Assembly: GCA_964549375.1 (NCBI GenBank) | Contig: CAZJWF010000017.1 | Span: 1-37,373 of the forward strand | Source of the DNA: JAHDDY01 sp964549375 | GTDB taxonomy: Bacteria > Pseudomonadota > Alphaproteobacteria > Rhodobacterales > Rhodobacteraceae | Direction of reading: 5' to 3' | Length of the DNA stretch: 37,373 nucleotides | In this document: piece by piece, positions 7,691-15,341 of the stretch | Position numbering within the stretch: position 1 is the stretch's first letter | How the letters are laid out: each line of letters opens with the position of its first letter | The notes under the pieces: generated by a model | The model's input: the letters and a program-made list of their open reading frames with translations, nothing else | What the model was told of the DNA's origin: nothing | Databases searched by the model: none | Position numbers and translations under genes: made by a program

Positions 7691-8464
7691 ATGGACGCCA
7701 TTGTTGAAGAAGACCTCATCACAGACCGCTCCGACGATCCCCATTGGCGGGCGCGGTGCGATCTCGCAGCGGCGTTTCGCTGGGCCGAGCGGTATGACAT
7801 GCATGAAGGGGTGGCGAACCACTTCAGCTTTGCGGTGTCTACGGATGGGAAGCAATTCCTTTGCAATCCAAATCAGCGGCACTTTAGCCGAATTTGCGCG
7901 TCTGAGTTGTTGCTGCTTGACGCCGACGATCCGAACGTGTTGGAGGGGCCGAACGCGCCAGACCCGACGACTTGGGGGCTGCACGGCGCGCTGCACCGAA
8001 ATGTCCTTCATGCAAAATGTGTAATGCATGTTCACTCGCATTACGCGACGGCGCTGGCCTGCCTCGAAGACCCGGTGTTGCCGCCGCTGGACCAAAACGC
8101 CTGCATGTTCTTTGACCGACAGATCATTGATGCGGATTACGGCGGACTGGCCTTTGAGGATGAGGGCGAGCGCTGCGCGGCCATGTTCTCCGACCCGCGC
8201 AAGAAAGTCATGATCATGGGTAATCATGGCATCATGGTTATTGGCGAGACGGTTGGCGATACCTTTAACCGGCTTTACCTTTTCGAACGGGCCTGTCGCA
8301 ATTATCTGACTGCGCTGTCCACCGGACGTCCCTTACGGATGCTCTCGGAGGCGGTGGCAGAAAAGGTCGCGAAGGAAATCGAAAGTTACCCGGTCTCCCA
8401 CGACCTGCACCTGGCGGAGCTGCGCCAGATACTCGATGAGGAAGGTTCGGACTACGCGGAATGA
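7691..8464 (+). CDS. Class II aldolase/adducin-domain protein
   Basis: A 257-residue class II aldolase/adducin-fold protein. Zinc ligands are evident in VMHVHSHYAT (His 113 and 115), and ERYDMHEGVANHFSFAV near residues 34-49 is the nucleotide/phosphate-binding opening of the family; IMGNHGIMVIG near 180 is the third conserved block. In fuculose-phosphate aldolase a glutamate some 20 residues before the HxH serves as base; here the segment reads PTTWGLHGALH with no Glu in that place, so classical aldol cleavage is uncertain. It overlaps the next gene by four bases (ATGA). Its divergence from a 3-hydroxyisobutyrate dehydrogenase-like gene recalls tetronate-degradation clusters, but no kinase or isomerase partner is present. 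Confidence 0.85.
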   Translation: MDAIVEEDLITDRSDDPHWRARCDLAAAFRWAERYDMHEGVANHFSFAVSTDGKQFLCNPNQRHFSRICASELLLLDADDPNVLEGPNAPDPTTWGLHGALHRNVLHAKCVMHVHSHYATALACLEDPVLPPLDQNACMFFDRQIIDADYGGLAFEDEGERCAAMFSDPRKKVMIMGNHGIMVIGETVGDTFNRLYLFERACRNYLTALSTGRPLRMLSEAVAEKVAKEIESYPVSHDLHLAELRQILDEEGSDYAE

Positions 8465-9108
8465 CAGCCCGGGTTTCTCTAGGAAGCGTCAAAGGAATAG
8501 AAGAATTCGGGCGTGTCCGGTTGTCGAAAACTTTTTTCGTCCGGGATTTTTTATTTAGCACGATTGCGATCCATCACGGCTTTCGCAATTTGCCTGATGA
8601 TCCTGAAACTTTTATCGAGGCTGGCACTCGGTTCTGCGAAACAATTCTTGAACCGCTTCAGGACACGTTCGGGCGCGTCGTCATTCGATCCGCGTATCGC
8701 TCGCCAGAGGTCAATGATTTTGGCCGCGAGCGTTATGGCACATGCGCGGCGAACGAAAAAAATTATGCGGCTCATATTTGGGGTTATCGAACGCAAGAAG
8801 AAGAGTTGCTTGGTGCGTCAGCAACCATCGTTATTCCTGCGTATTTGCAGCATTACGAAGCTACCGGCGAATGGAAGCCGCTGGCTTGGTGGTTGCATGA
8901 CCACGTTGACTACCACGAGATTTGCTTTTTTACGAAGCTCTGCGCTTTCAATATTGGGTGGCGAGAAAAACCGGCGCGCAGGATTGAGAACTGGATTGAA
9001 AGAAAACGTCTGTTGACGAAGCCGGGCATGGAAAATCATTCAGGTTTGCATTCGGGTGAATATGCACATGTGCCGATGCTGGCGGACCGAATGTTGGGCG
9101 TCCAATGA
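8461..9108 (+). CDS. Unrecognised protein with a faint M15-peptidase-like core
   Basis: I do not recognise this 215-residue protein with confidence. Residues 20-85 (FFVRDFLFSTIAIHHG ... ETILEPLQDTFG ... VIRSAYRSPEVN) resemble the start of phage-type M15 D-Ala-D-Ala peptidase domains, whose hallmark is a SgyRspxlN motif. The expected SxHxxGxAxD zinc motif is not there; instead NYAAHIWGYR (His 105) follows, then WWLHDHVDYHEICFF, rich in His. It may be a degenerate or divergent member, or something else. No signal peptide is evident. The first 350 bases are clearly richer in T-runs than the flanking genes, which hints at different origin. Coupled to the aldolase gene by ATGA and to the next gene by ATGA. 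Confidence 0.6.
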   Translation: MTARVSLGSVKGIEEFGRVRLSKTFFVRDFLFSTIAIHHGFRNLPDDPETFIEAGTRFCETILEPLQDTFGRVVIRSAYRSPEVNDFGRERYGTCAANEKNYAAHIWGYRTQEEELLGASATIVIPAYLQHYEATGEWKPLAWWLHDHVDYHEICFFTKLCAFNIGWREKPARRIENWIERKRLLTKPGMENHSGLHSGEYAHVPMLADRMLGVQ

Positions 9109-9674
9109 AACCCACTCTCGTAATTTTCGTCAAAGAGCCGAGGCCGGGGCGGGTGAAAACTCGTCTTGGGGCAGGGATCGGCATGGCGGCGGCGGCGAAC
9201 TGGTTTCGCGCCCAAAGCAGCGCGCTAATCCGGCGGCTGTCGCGGGATGCGCGCTGGCGCACGGTGCTCGCGGTTGCCCCCGATTTAGCTGTGAACAGCC
9301 GCGCTTGGCCGCCTGATGCAGGGCGTTGGCCACAAGGATCGGGGAATCTTGGCGACCGCATGGCCCGCGCCCTGCGCCGTTTTGGGCCGGGGCCGGTAAT
9401 CATTATCGGTGCAGATATTCCGGGGATTGAGCCGCATCACATCGCGGAGGCCGTCTCTGCCTTGCGTGCACATGATGCCGTCTTTGGCCCCGCGCCCGAT
9501 GGCGGGTATTGGCTAGTTGGGCTGCGCGGCGGCAAAACTCCGCGCGGCTTTATGCAAGGCGTGCGATGGTCCAGCGAGCACACCCTTTCGGACACGTTGA
9601 AGACCTTGGCACCGGGTGCGCGGGTTGCACGGCTTGAAGAACTCCGCGATGTCGATACCGTTGATGATCTCTAG
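9105..9674 (+). CDS. TIGR04282/DUF2064 family glycosyltransferase-like protein
   Basis: A 189-residue GT-A-like protein. It opens with LVIFVKEPRPGRVKTRL, the hallmark of the DUF2064/TIGR04282 family (K-P-G--KTRL), which resembles nucleotidyltransferases such as MobA and CofC. Further blocks are GNLGDRMARAL at about 82-92, VIIIGADIPGIEP at about 99-111 (the metal-binding Asp), and FGPAPDGGYWLVGL at about 128-141. At 189 residues it is a little short of the usual 200-230. Its biochemical substrate is unknown; some members sit near hopanoid or arsenosugar genes, which are not seen here. The start overlaps the previous stop as ATGA. Confidence 0.88.
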   Translation: MKPTLVIFVKEPRPGRVKTRLGAGIGMAAAANWFRAQSSALIRRLSRDARWRTVLAVAPDLAVNSRAWPPDAGRWPQGSGNLGDRMARALRRFGPGPVIIIGADIPGIEPHHIAEAVSALRAHDAVFGPAPDGGYWLVGLRGGKTPRGFMQGVRWSSEHTLSDTLKTLAPGARVARLEELRDVDTVDDL

Positions 9675-9689
9675 CGCTTGAGGCTCTAC

Positions 9690-10754
9690 ATGACTTTACA
9701 GACCACCTGCATTGGCGCGTATCCCAAGCCGGATTATACTCCCGTTCAGGACTGGTTTCAGGTCAGCGGCGGTCTCGCCGCCACCGGCGCTGATGTGACG
9801 CGCGGCTATACGGATGCGATGCGTGATGCGGACTCGGAAACTGAAGACCTGCTTGTGCGTGCGACCAAACAGGCGATTACGGATCAGGTCGAGGCGGGCA
9901 TCGACATCCCCACTGATGGAGAGATGCGGCGCGAAAATTATATCCATTATCACTGTCGTAATCTGATGGGTTTTGACTTTGAAAACCTGACTTATCGCGT
10001 CTTACGGGACGGTGCGTATAAAACCGAGTTGCCGACTATTTCGGGCAAGATCGAACCGCGGGGCCACCATTTCCTTGATCACGATTTTCGTGTCGCGCAG
10101 GGCTTCACGGATCGCCCGGTCAAGATCACCGTTCCCGGCCCGACCACCATCATGGATACGACAGCGAACGCCTATTACAGCGACGAGCACCAACTCGCCT
10201 TTGATCTCGCCGATGCGCTGAATTTTGAGATTAAGGCGTTGGCGGCGGCGGGGTGCCGTTACATACAGGTCGACGAGCCGCTCTTTGCCCGCAATGTCGA
10301 TCGTGCGCTGGCCTATGGCGTTGAGTGCCTCGACCGTTGTTTCGATGGCGTGCCGGATTCCGTAACCCGTGTCATGCATATGTGCTGTGGGTATCCTGGT
10401 GGGCTGGATGATACCGAATACCACAAGGCTGACCCGCAGAGTTATTTCCAGCTTGCCGACGCCGTGGACCGCTCAAGCGTCGATCAAATCTCAATCGAAG
10501 ATGCCCATCGCTACAATGATCTATCCTTGCTGGAACGGTTTTCGCACTCGACCGTGATCTTCGGCAGCATTGCCATAGCCCAAAGTGAAGTGGAACCCGT
10601 CGAGGCCATCGCCGCCCGCCTGACCGCTGCATTGAACCACATTGATGCGAGCCGTCTGATCGCTGCTCCCGATTGTGGCCTTGCCATCCTCGGACGAGAT
10701 CTTGCCCGCGAAAAGCTGGCGAATCTTTGCGAAGCTGTGAAACGGGTCGGTTAA
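9690..10754 (+). CDS. Cobalamin-independent methionine synthase-like methyltransferase (MetE C-terminal domain only)
   Basis: A 354-residue protein made only of the zinc-dependent catalytic barrel of MetE. Evidence: TCIGAYPKPDYTP at the N-terminus (the family's QTTxIGSxPRP strand), TDGEMRRENYIHY, the VKITVPGPTTIMD block, YIQVDEPLFA, and the zinc-site motifs HMCCG (His-x-Cys) and APDCGL near the C-terminus. Full MetE is about 750 residues; single-domain 'core MetE' proteins include both methionine synthases using other methyl donors and thiol transferases such as epoxyalkane:CoM transferase, so the reaction is open. ATG at 9690 follows TGAGG; a TTG at 9678 is in frame but lacks a better ribosome site. 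It sits 15 bases after the previous gene. Confidence 0.82.
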   Translation: MTLQTTCIGAYPKPDYTPVQDWFQVSGGLAATGADVTRGYTDAMRDADSETEDLLVRATKQAITDQVEAGIDIPTDGEMRRENYIHYHCRNLMGFDFENLTYRVLRDGAYKTELPTISGKIEPRGHHFLDHDFRVAQGFTDRPVKITVPGPTTIMDTTANAYYSDEHQLAFDLADALNFEIKALAAAGCRYIQVDEPLFARNVDRALAYGVECLDRCFDGVPDSVTRVMHMCCGYPGGLDDTEYHKADPQSYFQLADAVDRSSVDQISIEDAHRYNDLSLLERFSHSTVIFGSIAIAQSEVEPVEAIAARLTAALNHIDASRLIAAPDCGLAILGRDLAREKLANLCEAVKRVG

Positions 10755-10897
10755 GGCAAATCGTCTGTGCCTTTACTCACGAATCTCCCGGCGGTATGAC
10801 AATGAAATGTTTACGCGAACGTCAATAATGCCCGCCTGTGCGCCTCGTTTTCTGATTGGGGCATGGCGCGCGATCTATCTGATCAGGTGATTTGAAA

Positions 10898-11677
10898 ATG
10901 AAACTTTGCCTCTTTCAAACTGAACCTCAAGCGGATGGCGTTTCGCAAGCCATCCGTAATCTCAATGATGCCGCGCGCACAGCGGCAGGGCATGTCTGCG
11001 ATCTTTTGATAACCCCCGAGATGTATGTCACCGGCTACGCCATTGGCGCGGACTCGGTTCAATCGGCGGCGCTGACGCTTGACGGACCGTCCATGCAGGA
11101 GATTACAGAGATTGCCAAACGCTGGGGCATTGGTTTGCTCGTGGGCTTGCCCGAACGCGATGGCGACAAGATATATAACTCCGCGTGCTTGATTGATCGC
11201 ACTGGCGCTCTGGTCACGACGTATCGTAAGACTCATCTATGGGGCGACGTGGACCGCTCGCAATTCTCGCGCGGCGAGGCGCTGTCCGATGTGGTCGATT
11301 TCTGCGGTTGGAAAGTCGCGCTTGCGATTTGCTACGACATCGAATTTCCAGAGGTCGCGCGCGCCTACGCTCTGGCCGGGGCAGAGGCCGTGCTGGTGCC
11401 GACGGCAGCAATGAAGCCTTACACCACGGTTGCCACCCAGATGATTCCCACCCGCGCCGAAGAAAACGAGTTCGTCGTTGCCTATGCGAACTATATCGGG
11501 ACGGAACGCAGCAACCATTATTTCGGTCACTCCGTTGTTGCGGGCGGAGATGGAAAAGTGATCGCGAGTGCCGCCGAAGAAGATACGCTGATATTCGCTG
11601 AACTGGACAAGCAAGTATTTCACGGCCGCCGCGCCGAGATTAGCCATCTGAGAGATCGCCGCGCTGATTTGTATTAA
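10898..11677 (+). CDS. davA: 5-aminovaleramidase (carbon-nitrogen hydrolase), DavA
   Basis: DavA hydrolyses 5-aminovaleramide to 5-aminovalerate plus ammonia in lysine catabolism. This 259-residue nitrilase-superfamily protein has the full triad: Glu 41 (ITPEMYVTGY), Lys 111 (YRKTHLWG) and Cys 145 (AICYDIEFPE). Overall sequence pattern, including LWGDVDRSQFS, PTAAMKPY and YANYIGTE, closely follows Pseudomonas putida DavA as I remember it. The next gene, nine bases downstream, is its partner lysine 2-monooxygenase, which supports the assignment over a generic amidase. ATG at 10898 is seven bases from AGGTGA at 10885-10890, better than the TTG at 10892. The 140-base gap before it should hold the promoter of this pair. 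Confidence 0.88.
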   Translation: MKLCLFQTEPQADGVSQAIRNLNDAARTAAGHVCDLLITPEMYVTGYAIGADSVQSAALTLDGPSMQEITEIAKRWGIGLLVGLPERDGDKIYNSACLIDRTGALVTTYRKTHLWGDVDRSQFSRGEALSDVVDFCGWKVALAICYDIEFPEVARAYALAGAEAVLVPTAAMKPYTTVATQMIPTRAEENEFVVAYANYIGTERSNHYFGHSVVAGGDGKVIASAAEEDTLIFAELDKQVFHGRRAEISHLRDRRADLY

Positions 11678-11686
11678 AGGTATCCT

Positions 11687-13342
11687 ATGACCGAGCCGCA
11701 AATCACCCTGTTTGGGCCTGATTTCCCCTTCGCTTATGACGATTGGCTGGCGCATCCGGACGGCATTGGGTCGATCCCGTCAGAGGCGCACGGAGCCGAG
11801 GTGGCGATTATCGGGTCCGGGGTTTCCGGGCTGGTTTGTGCCTATGAACTCATGCGAATGGGTCTCAAGCCTATCGTCTACGAGTCCGGTCAGTTCGGCG
11901 GGCGGTTGCGGTCGCAACCGTTTGAGGGCGCAGATGGGATCATCGCCGAGCTGGGCGGGATGCGCTTTCCGCTCTCTTCGCGGTGCTTTTGGTCTTATGC
12001 CGACAGGCTGGGCCTCGCGGCGCAGGACTTCCCGAACCCGCTGACCAAAGCCGCTGGTTCTACGGTGATCGATATCGAAGGCCAAACTCACTACGCCGAG
12101 ACCGCCGCTGATTTGCCGCAGATTTTTCAGGAGGTCATGCAGGCGTGGGATGATGCGCTGGAGGAGGGCGCAAACTTTACCGCGCTCAAGGCCGCCATCC
12201 GCGCTAAAGACCCCAAGCGGGTGCGCGAAATCTGGGAACCGATCACGCGGATGTGGGACGAGCGGTCGTTCTATGATTTCCTCACGACGTCACAGGCGTT
12301 CTCGCGCCTGTCTTTCCATCACCGTGAAGTCTTTGGGCAAGTGGGTTTTGGCACTGGAGGTTGGGATTCAGATTTCCCGAACTCCATGCTCGAAATCCTG
12401 CGTGTGAATGCGACCGAGCAAGACGATGATCAGCGCTATATTGTTGGCGGAGTGGAGCAGGTGCCGCAGGGGCTATGGCGGCGCGCACCGGAAAAGCTCA
12501 CCCATTGGCCCGCCGGAACCACCCTCGCGTCATTGAACGGAGGCGCGACCAAACCGGGCGTGATGCGCATCTTTCGTGGACCCAGCGAACGACTGGCTAT
12601 CACGGATCAATGGGGGCGGATGCGGACCTATGACGCGGTAATTGCGACTTGCCAAAGTTGGCTGTTGACCACCTCCATCGAGACCGAAGAACACTTGATC
12701 GGGCCGAAGCTGTGGCAAGCGCTCGACCGCACCCGGTACATGCAATCATCCAAAACATTTGTGATGGTTGATCGTCCGTTCTGGAAAGACAAAGACCCGA
12801 AGACGGGGCGCGACGTCATGTCGATGACCCTGACCGACCGCCTGACGCGCGGCACGTATCTGTTCGACAATGGCCCAGACAAACCGGGGGTGATCTGCCT
12901 CAGCTATTCATGGATGACCGACGCGAACAAAATGCTGCCCTTGCCTGTGGAAAAGCGCGTCGAGCTGGCGCTGTCGGCGCTGGCACAGATTTACCCGAAC
13001 GTCGATATTGCCAGCCACATCATCGGAGATCCGATCACCGTCAACTGGGAAGCCGACGACAATTTCCTTGGCGCGTTCAAGGGCGCGTTGCCGGGGCATT
13101 ATCGCTATAACTGGCGGATGTTCTCGCACTTTATGCAATCGGGTCTGTCCCCGGACGAGCGCGGATTGTTCTTAGCGGGCGACGGTGTTTCGTGGACGCC
13201 CGCATGGGCTGAGGGCGCGATTCAAACCGGCCTCAATGCCGTCTGGGGCGTGATGACCCAATTCGGCGGCATGTGCCCACACAGCAATCCCGGCCCCGGC
13301 GACGTTTGGCCCGACCGCGCACCGGTTGATCTGGATGGATAA
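11687..13342 (+). CDS. davB: L-lysine 2-monooxygenase (flavin amine oxidase family), DavB
   Basis: DavB is an FAD enzyme that turns L-lysine, with O2, into 5-aminovaleramide and CO2. The 551-residue protein begins ITLFGPDFPFAYDDWL and GIGSIP, shared with Pseudomonas lysine oxidase/monooxygenase and related to tryptophan 2-monooxygenase IaaM. FAD motifs: GSGVSG at 43-48 with Glu 66, GGRLRSQ at 71-77 and GGMRFP at 90-95; the FGTGGWDSDFPNSMLEILR block at about 221-239 and SSKTFVMVDRPFWKDKDP near 360 are particularly close to the lysine enzyme; the C-terminal FAD contact is FLAGDGVSWTPAWAEGAIQ. Ribosome site AAAGG is six bases before the ATG. Tryptophan or another amino acid as substrate cannot be fully excluded, but the DavA neighbour argues for lysine. 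Confidence 0.9.
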   Translation: MTEPQITLFGPDFPFAYDDWLAHPDGIGSIPSEAHGAEVAIIGSGVSGLVCAYELMRMGLKPIVYESGQFGGRLRSQPFEGADGIIAELGGMRFPLSSRCFWSYADRLGLAAQDFPNPLTKAAGSTVIDIEGQTHYAETAADLPQIFQEVMQAWDDALEEGANFTALKAAIRAKDPKRVREIWEPITRMWDERSFYDFLTTSQAFSRLSFHHREVFGQVGFGTGGWDSDFPNSMLEILRVNATEQDDDQRYIVGGVEQVPQGLWRRAPEKLTHWPAGTTLASLNGGATKPGVMRIFRGPSERLAITDQWGRMRTYDAVIATCQSWLLTTSIETEEHLIGPKLWQALDRTRYMQSSKTFVMVDRPFWKDKDPKTGRDVMSMTLTDRLTRGTYLFDNGPDKPGVICLSYSWMTDANKMLPLPVEKRVELALSALAQIYPNVDIASHIIGDPITVNWEADDNFLGAFKGALPGHYRYNWRMFSHFMQSGLSPDERGLFLAGDGVSWTPAWAEGAIQTGLNAVWGVMTQFGGMCPHSNPGPGDVWPDRAPVDLDG

Positions 13343-13387
13343 ATAGAAATACGATTTCTCATCCTCAGTAATTGTGAAGGAAATTTC

Positions 13388-14182
13388 ATGAAACACGCTC
13401 TCCTGATTGCTCTTTCTATGTTGATGATGACCGTTTCCAATCACTCACAATCGCAAAGTGCCATGTCCGGCGTTGACATGGCATCGTCGCGCATGACGGA
13501 GGCCGAACTTACACGAGAGGAGGTCGTGGCGCGGATCGCGGCATCTACATCGGATGCGCCCGCAGACTTTACCCGCATGCGTCTCAACGGCATTGATCTT
13601 TCGGACCTTGATCTGTCGAACGCAATTTTTCGAGCAGCCGCGATGAACAATATCAATCTGCGACGGGCAAATCTCGATAATGCGATTTTAGATCAAGCTT
13701 GGGTTTTGAATTCTGATCTCACAAATGCCAGTCTTCGAGAGGCGTCGCTGTTCATGACCCAGTTTGGCGGCGCGACGTTGGATGGTGCCGATCTATCAGG
13801 TGCGCGTGCTCCCGCTGATTTCACCCGTGCCTCACTGAAGGGCGCAAACTTCAGCGGCGCTGATCTTTCCGCTGATATGAAGAACCAGTCGATGGGATTG
13901 ATGCGCGGCGTTTTACGCAAGGCGGTTGCTGATGGTGCGGACTTTTCAGAGGCGATGCTGTCGCGTGCGGACATGGAGTTTGCAAAACTGCGTGGCGCCA
14001 ATTTTTCGAATGCTGATCTCTCGATGTCGACATTGGGAGGTGCCGACTTTACGGGAGCCGATGTGAGCGGCGCACAGTTTCGGGACGCTGACGTTGTCTC
14101 CACCCGTCTTAATAAACTTGAGGGTGTCGCCGAGAGTCAATTCGATGGGGCGCGCAATCTAAAGAGAGCGTTTCGCGACTGA
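13388..14182 (+). CDS. Exported pentapeptide-repeat protein
   Basis: A 264-residue protein with a probable signal peptide (MKHALLIALSMLMMTV, cleavage likely about residues 22-26) followed by a right-handed quadrilateral beta-helix built from A(D/N)Lxx repeats. Repeats run from about residue 60 to 255, for example LSDLDLSNAIFRAA, LRRANLDNAIL, LDGADLSGA, LKGANFSGADLS, LRGANFSNADLS and LGGADFTGADVSGAQF. A break around MKNQSMGLMRGVLRK interrupts the register. Pentapeptide proteins include gyrase-protecting DNA mimics, but an exported one is unlikely to act on gyrase and may be a periplasmic structural or binding protein. AAGGAA precedes the ATG. It follows davB by 45 bases and may be transcribed with it. 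Confidence 0.88.
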   Translation: MKHALLIALSMLMMTVSNHSQSQSAMSGVDMASSRMTEAELTREEVVARIAASTSDAPADFTRMRLNGIDLSDLDLSNAIFRAAAMNNINLRRANLDNAILDQAWVLNSDLTNASLREASLFMTQFGGATLDGADLSGARAPADFTRASLKGANFSGADLSADMKNQSMGLMRGVLRKAVADGADFSEAMLSRADMEFAKLRGANFSNADLSMSTLGGADFTGADVSGAQFRDADVVSTRLNKLEGVAESQFDGARNLKRAFRD

Positions 14183-14219
14183 CTTTTTCCGACATGCCCA
14201 AAGTTGTTCAGAAAACGTC

Positions 14220-14237
14220 GAGGCAATTGATAGCCTC
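14220..14237 (-). terminator. Possible weak terminator of the zinc-ribbon gene
   Basis: Read on the minus strand, GAGGC, an eight-base loop and GCCTC form a five-pair stem that overlaps the stop codon of the zinc-ribbon gene and is followed within four bases by TTTT. It lies in the gap between convergent genes. The stem is short, so confidence is low. Confidence 0.3.
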
Positions 14238-14584
14238 TAGCTCTGCCTCGACTTGTAGAATGCATATCCTCCCCATGCGAGCGCGCCGAGCAACAGCGGG
14301 CTTGCGACGGACCCGAACGCATAGAGCATGACGAGTGCAAGTATCATCAATGGCATCAGCAAAGGGCTGAACAAGATGATCAGGGCGACCCATCCCCACG
14401 CCGGAAACTTCCGTTTATGCGTGCTTTGTTTCAGGACGAGTTCGGCCTGCAAGGTTTCCAGAACCGCCTGCCGTTCTTCTTTTTTCAGCCAGTGAATATC
14501 GGCGGCAGCCTTTGGTGCACCGCAGGAGGCACAGCGCGGCTCGGTATTGACATGGGCAATCCCGCAATATCCACAGCTCGCCAT
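14237..14584 (-). CDS. Zinc-ribbon membrane protein, function unknown
   Basis: A 115-residue protein with an N-terminal zinc ribbon, Cys 4-x2-Cys 7 and Cys 18-x2-Cys 21 (ASCGYCG ... RCASCGAPK), a short charged helix with KKEERQAVLETLQAEL, and two hydrophobic segments at about 64-84 and 88-106. It is probably anchored in the inner membrane with the zinc ribbon in the cytoplasm. The arrangement recalls small zinc-ribbon scaffold proteins, but I know no function for it. It is convergent with the pentapeptide gene and 127 bases downstream of the ChaC-like gene on the same strand; that gap shows nothing I can name. Confidence 0.75.
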   Translation of the reverse strand: MASCGYCGIAHVNTEPRCASCGAPKAAADIHWLKKEERQAVLETLQAELVLKQSTHKRKFPAWGWVALIILFSPLLMPLMILALVMLYAFGSVASPLLLGALAWGGYAFYKSRQS

Positions 14585-14711
14585 ACTCGCATTCCTCCAG
14601 AAGACGACCTTACCGAAAGTTTACTAAAAAGCCGTGACCGCGACTTTAGGTAGGGTGCGTGCCGTCGTGAGGGAAGGGGCGGTATGATGGCGTTGCGGTT
14701 TCCCGGGAACG

Positions 14712-15269
14712 TCACAGAAGCTCTGACCCATCGCTCCCGATCAACGCGCAGACCCGCTTTACAAGGTCTTCGACCTCGGCATCCGTCACCGACATCTCCT
14801 TGAGGTCTTTATACGTGTTGAAAAGATACTCGCTGTTTGCTCCGGCGGGGCCGGTCGCTTCGGCGATGATCCGTGCTTTTTGGTCCACCGAAAGATCGTT
14901 TCGATACTGTTCGTGCGTCTGATCAATGACATAGCAGATACTCTTGACCTTACGGCCATCCTCCAAGAGCAGCGGCAGTGTCATCTCGTGATAGGATTGC
15001 GTCACAAGTTCGCGATTTGTCAGGTATTCATAGGTCTCTGCAGCCTCGCTTTCGGAGACCCGGTACGCAATACCGCGACAACATGCGCCTTTCTTGGGTT
15101 CCAGCGCGAGGACCAGCCCAGGTCTCTCAGGAGTTCCCCGATAACGAACTGAGTCTAAACAAAAATTGCGCTGATGATCGGCCAGCTCTGCAACACAACG
15201 TTCCTGATACACAAAGCCGGGTCGCCACATCAGAGAGCCATAGCCGAAAACCCAAAATTCTTTAGACAT
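14712..15269 (-). CDS. Gamma-glutamylcyclotransferase, ChaC family
   Basis: ChaC-type enzymes cleave the gamma-glutamyl bond of glutathione to 5-oxoproline and Cys-Gly. The 185-residue protein has the substrate-binding P-loop FGYGSLMWRPGF at residues 8-19, the strand GLVLALEPKKGACCRGIAYR (about 51-70) and the catalytic glutamate, Glu 87, in YLTNRELVTQSY. Length matches the bacterial family. It runs divergently from the DUF2125 gene, with 72 bases between the starts. A GST gene lies elsewhere in the window, but there is no evidence that the two act together. Confidence 0.9.
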   Translation of the reverse strand: MSKEFWVFGYGSLMWRPGFVYQERCVAELADHQRNFCLDSVRYRGTPERPGLVLALEPKKGACCRGIAYRVSESEAAETYEYLTNRELVTQSYHEMTLPLLLEDGRKVKSICYVIDQTHEQYRNDLSVDQKARIIAEATGPAGANSEYLFNTYKDLKEMSVTDAEVEDLVKRVCALIGSDGSELL

Positions 15270-15341
15270 CTCACCCGTACCAATCCAGCGTTGCTTGCTC
15301 TATATCCTCCGCAACGCTGCGGCGCGATAGGAGATGTGAAA

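Noticed and set aside
7691..8464. Tetronate-degradation (OtnC/LtnD) pair with the divergent dehydrogenase
   Set aside because: The kinase and isomerase genes of that pathway are absent, and the aldolase is longer than OtnC and has a different active-site segment.
9690..10754. Link of a coenzyme M pathway: ComDE-like decarboxylase plus epoxyalkane:CoM transferase-like protein
   Set aside because: The genes are 9 kb apart in separate units, no other CoM gene is present, and the methyltransferase is equally close to core MetE.
15174..15341. Upstream extension of the DUF2125 frame by 56 codons
   Set aside because: It lies within the divergent ChaC-like gene, and ATG at 15342 has a good ribosome site and leaves a clean membrane anchor.
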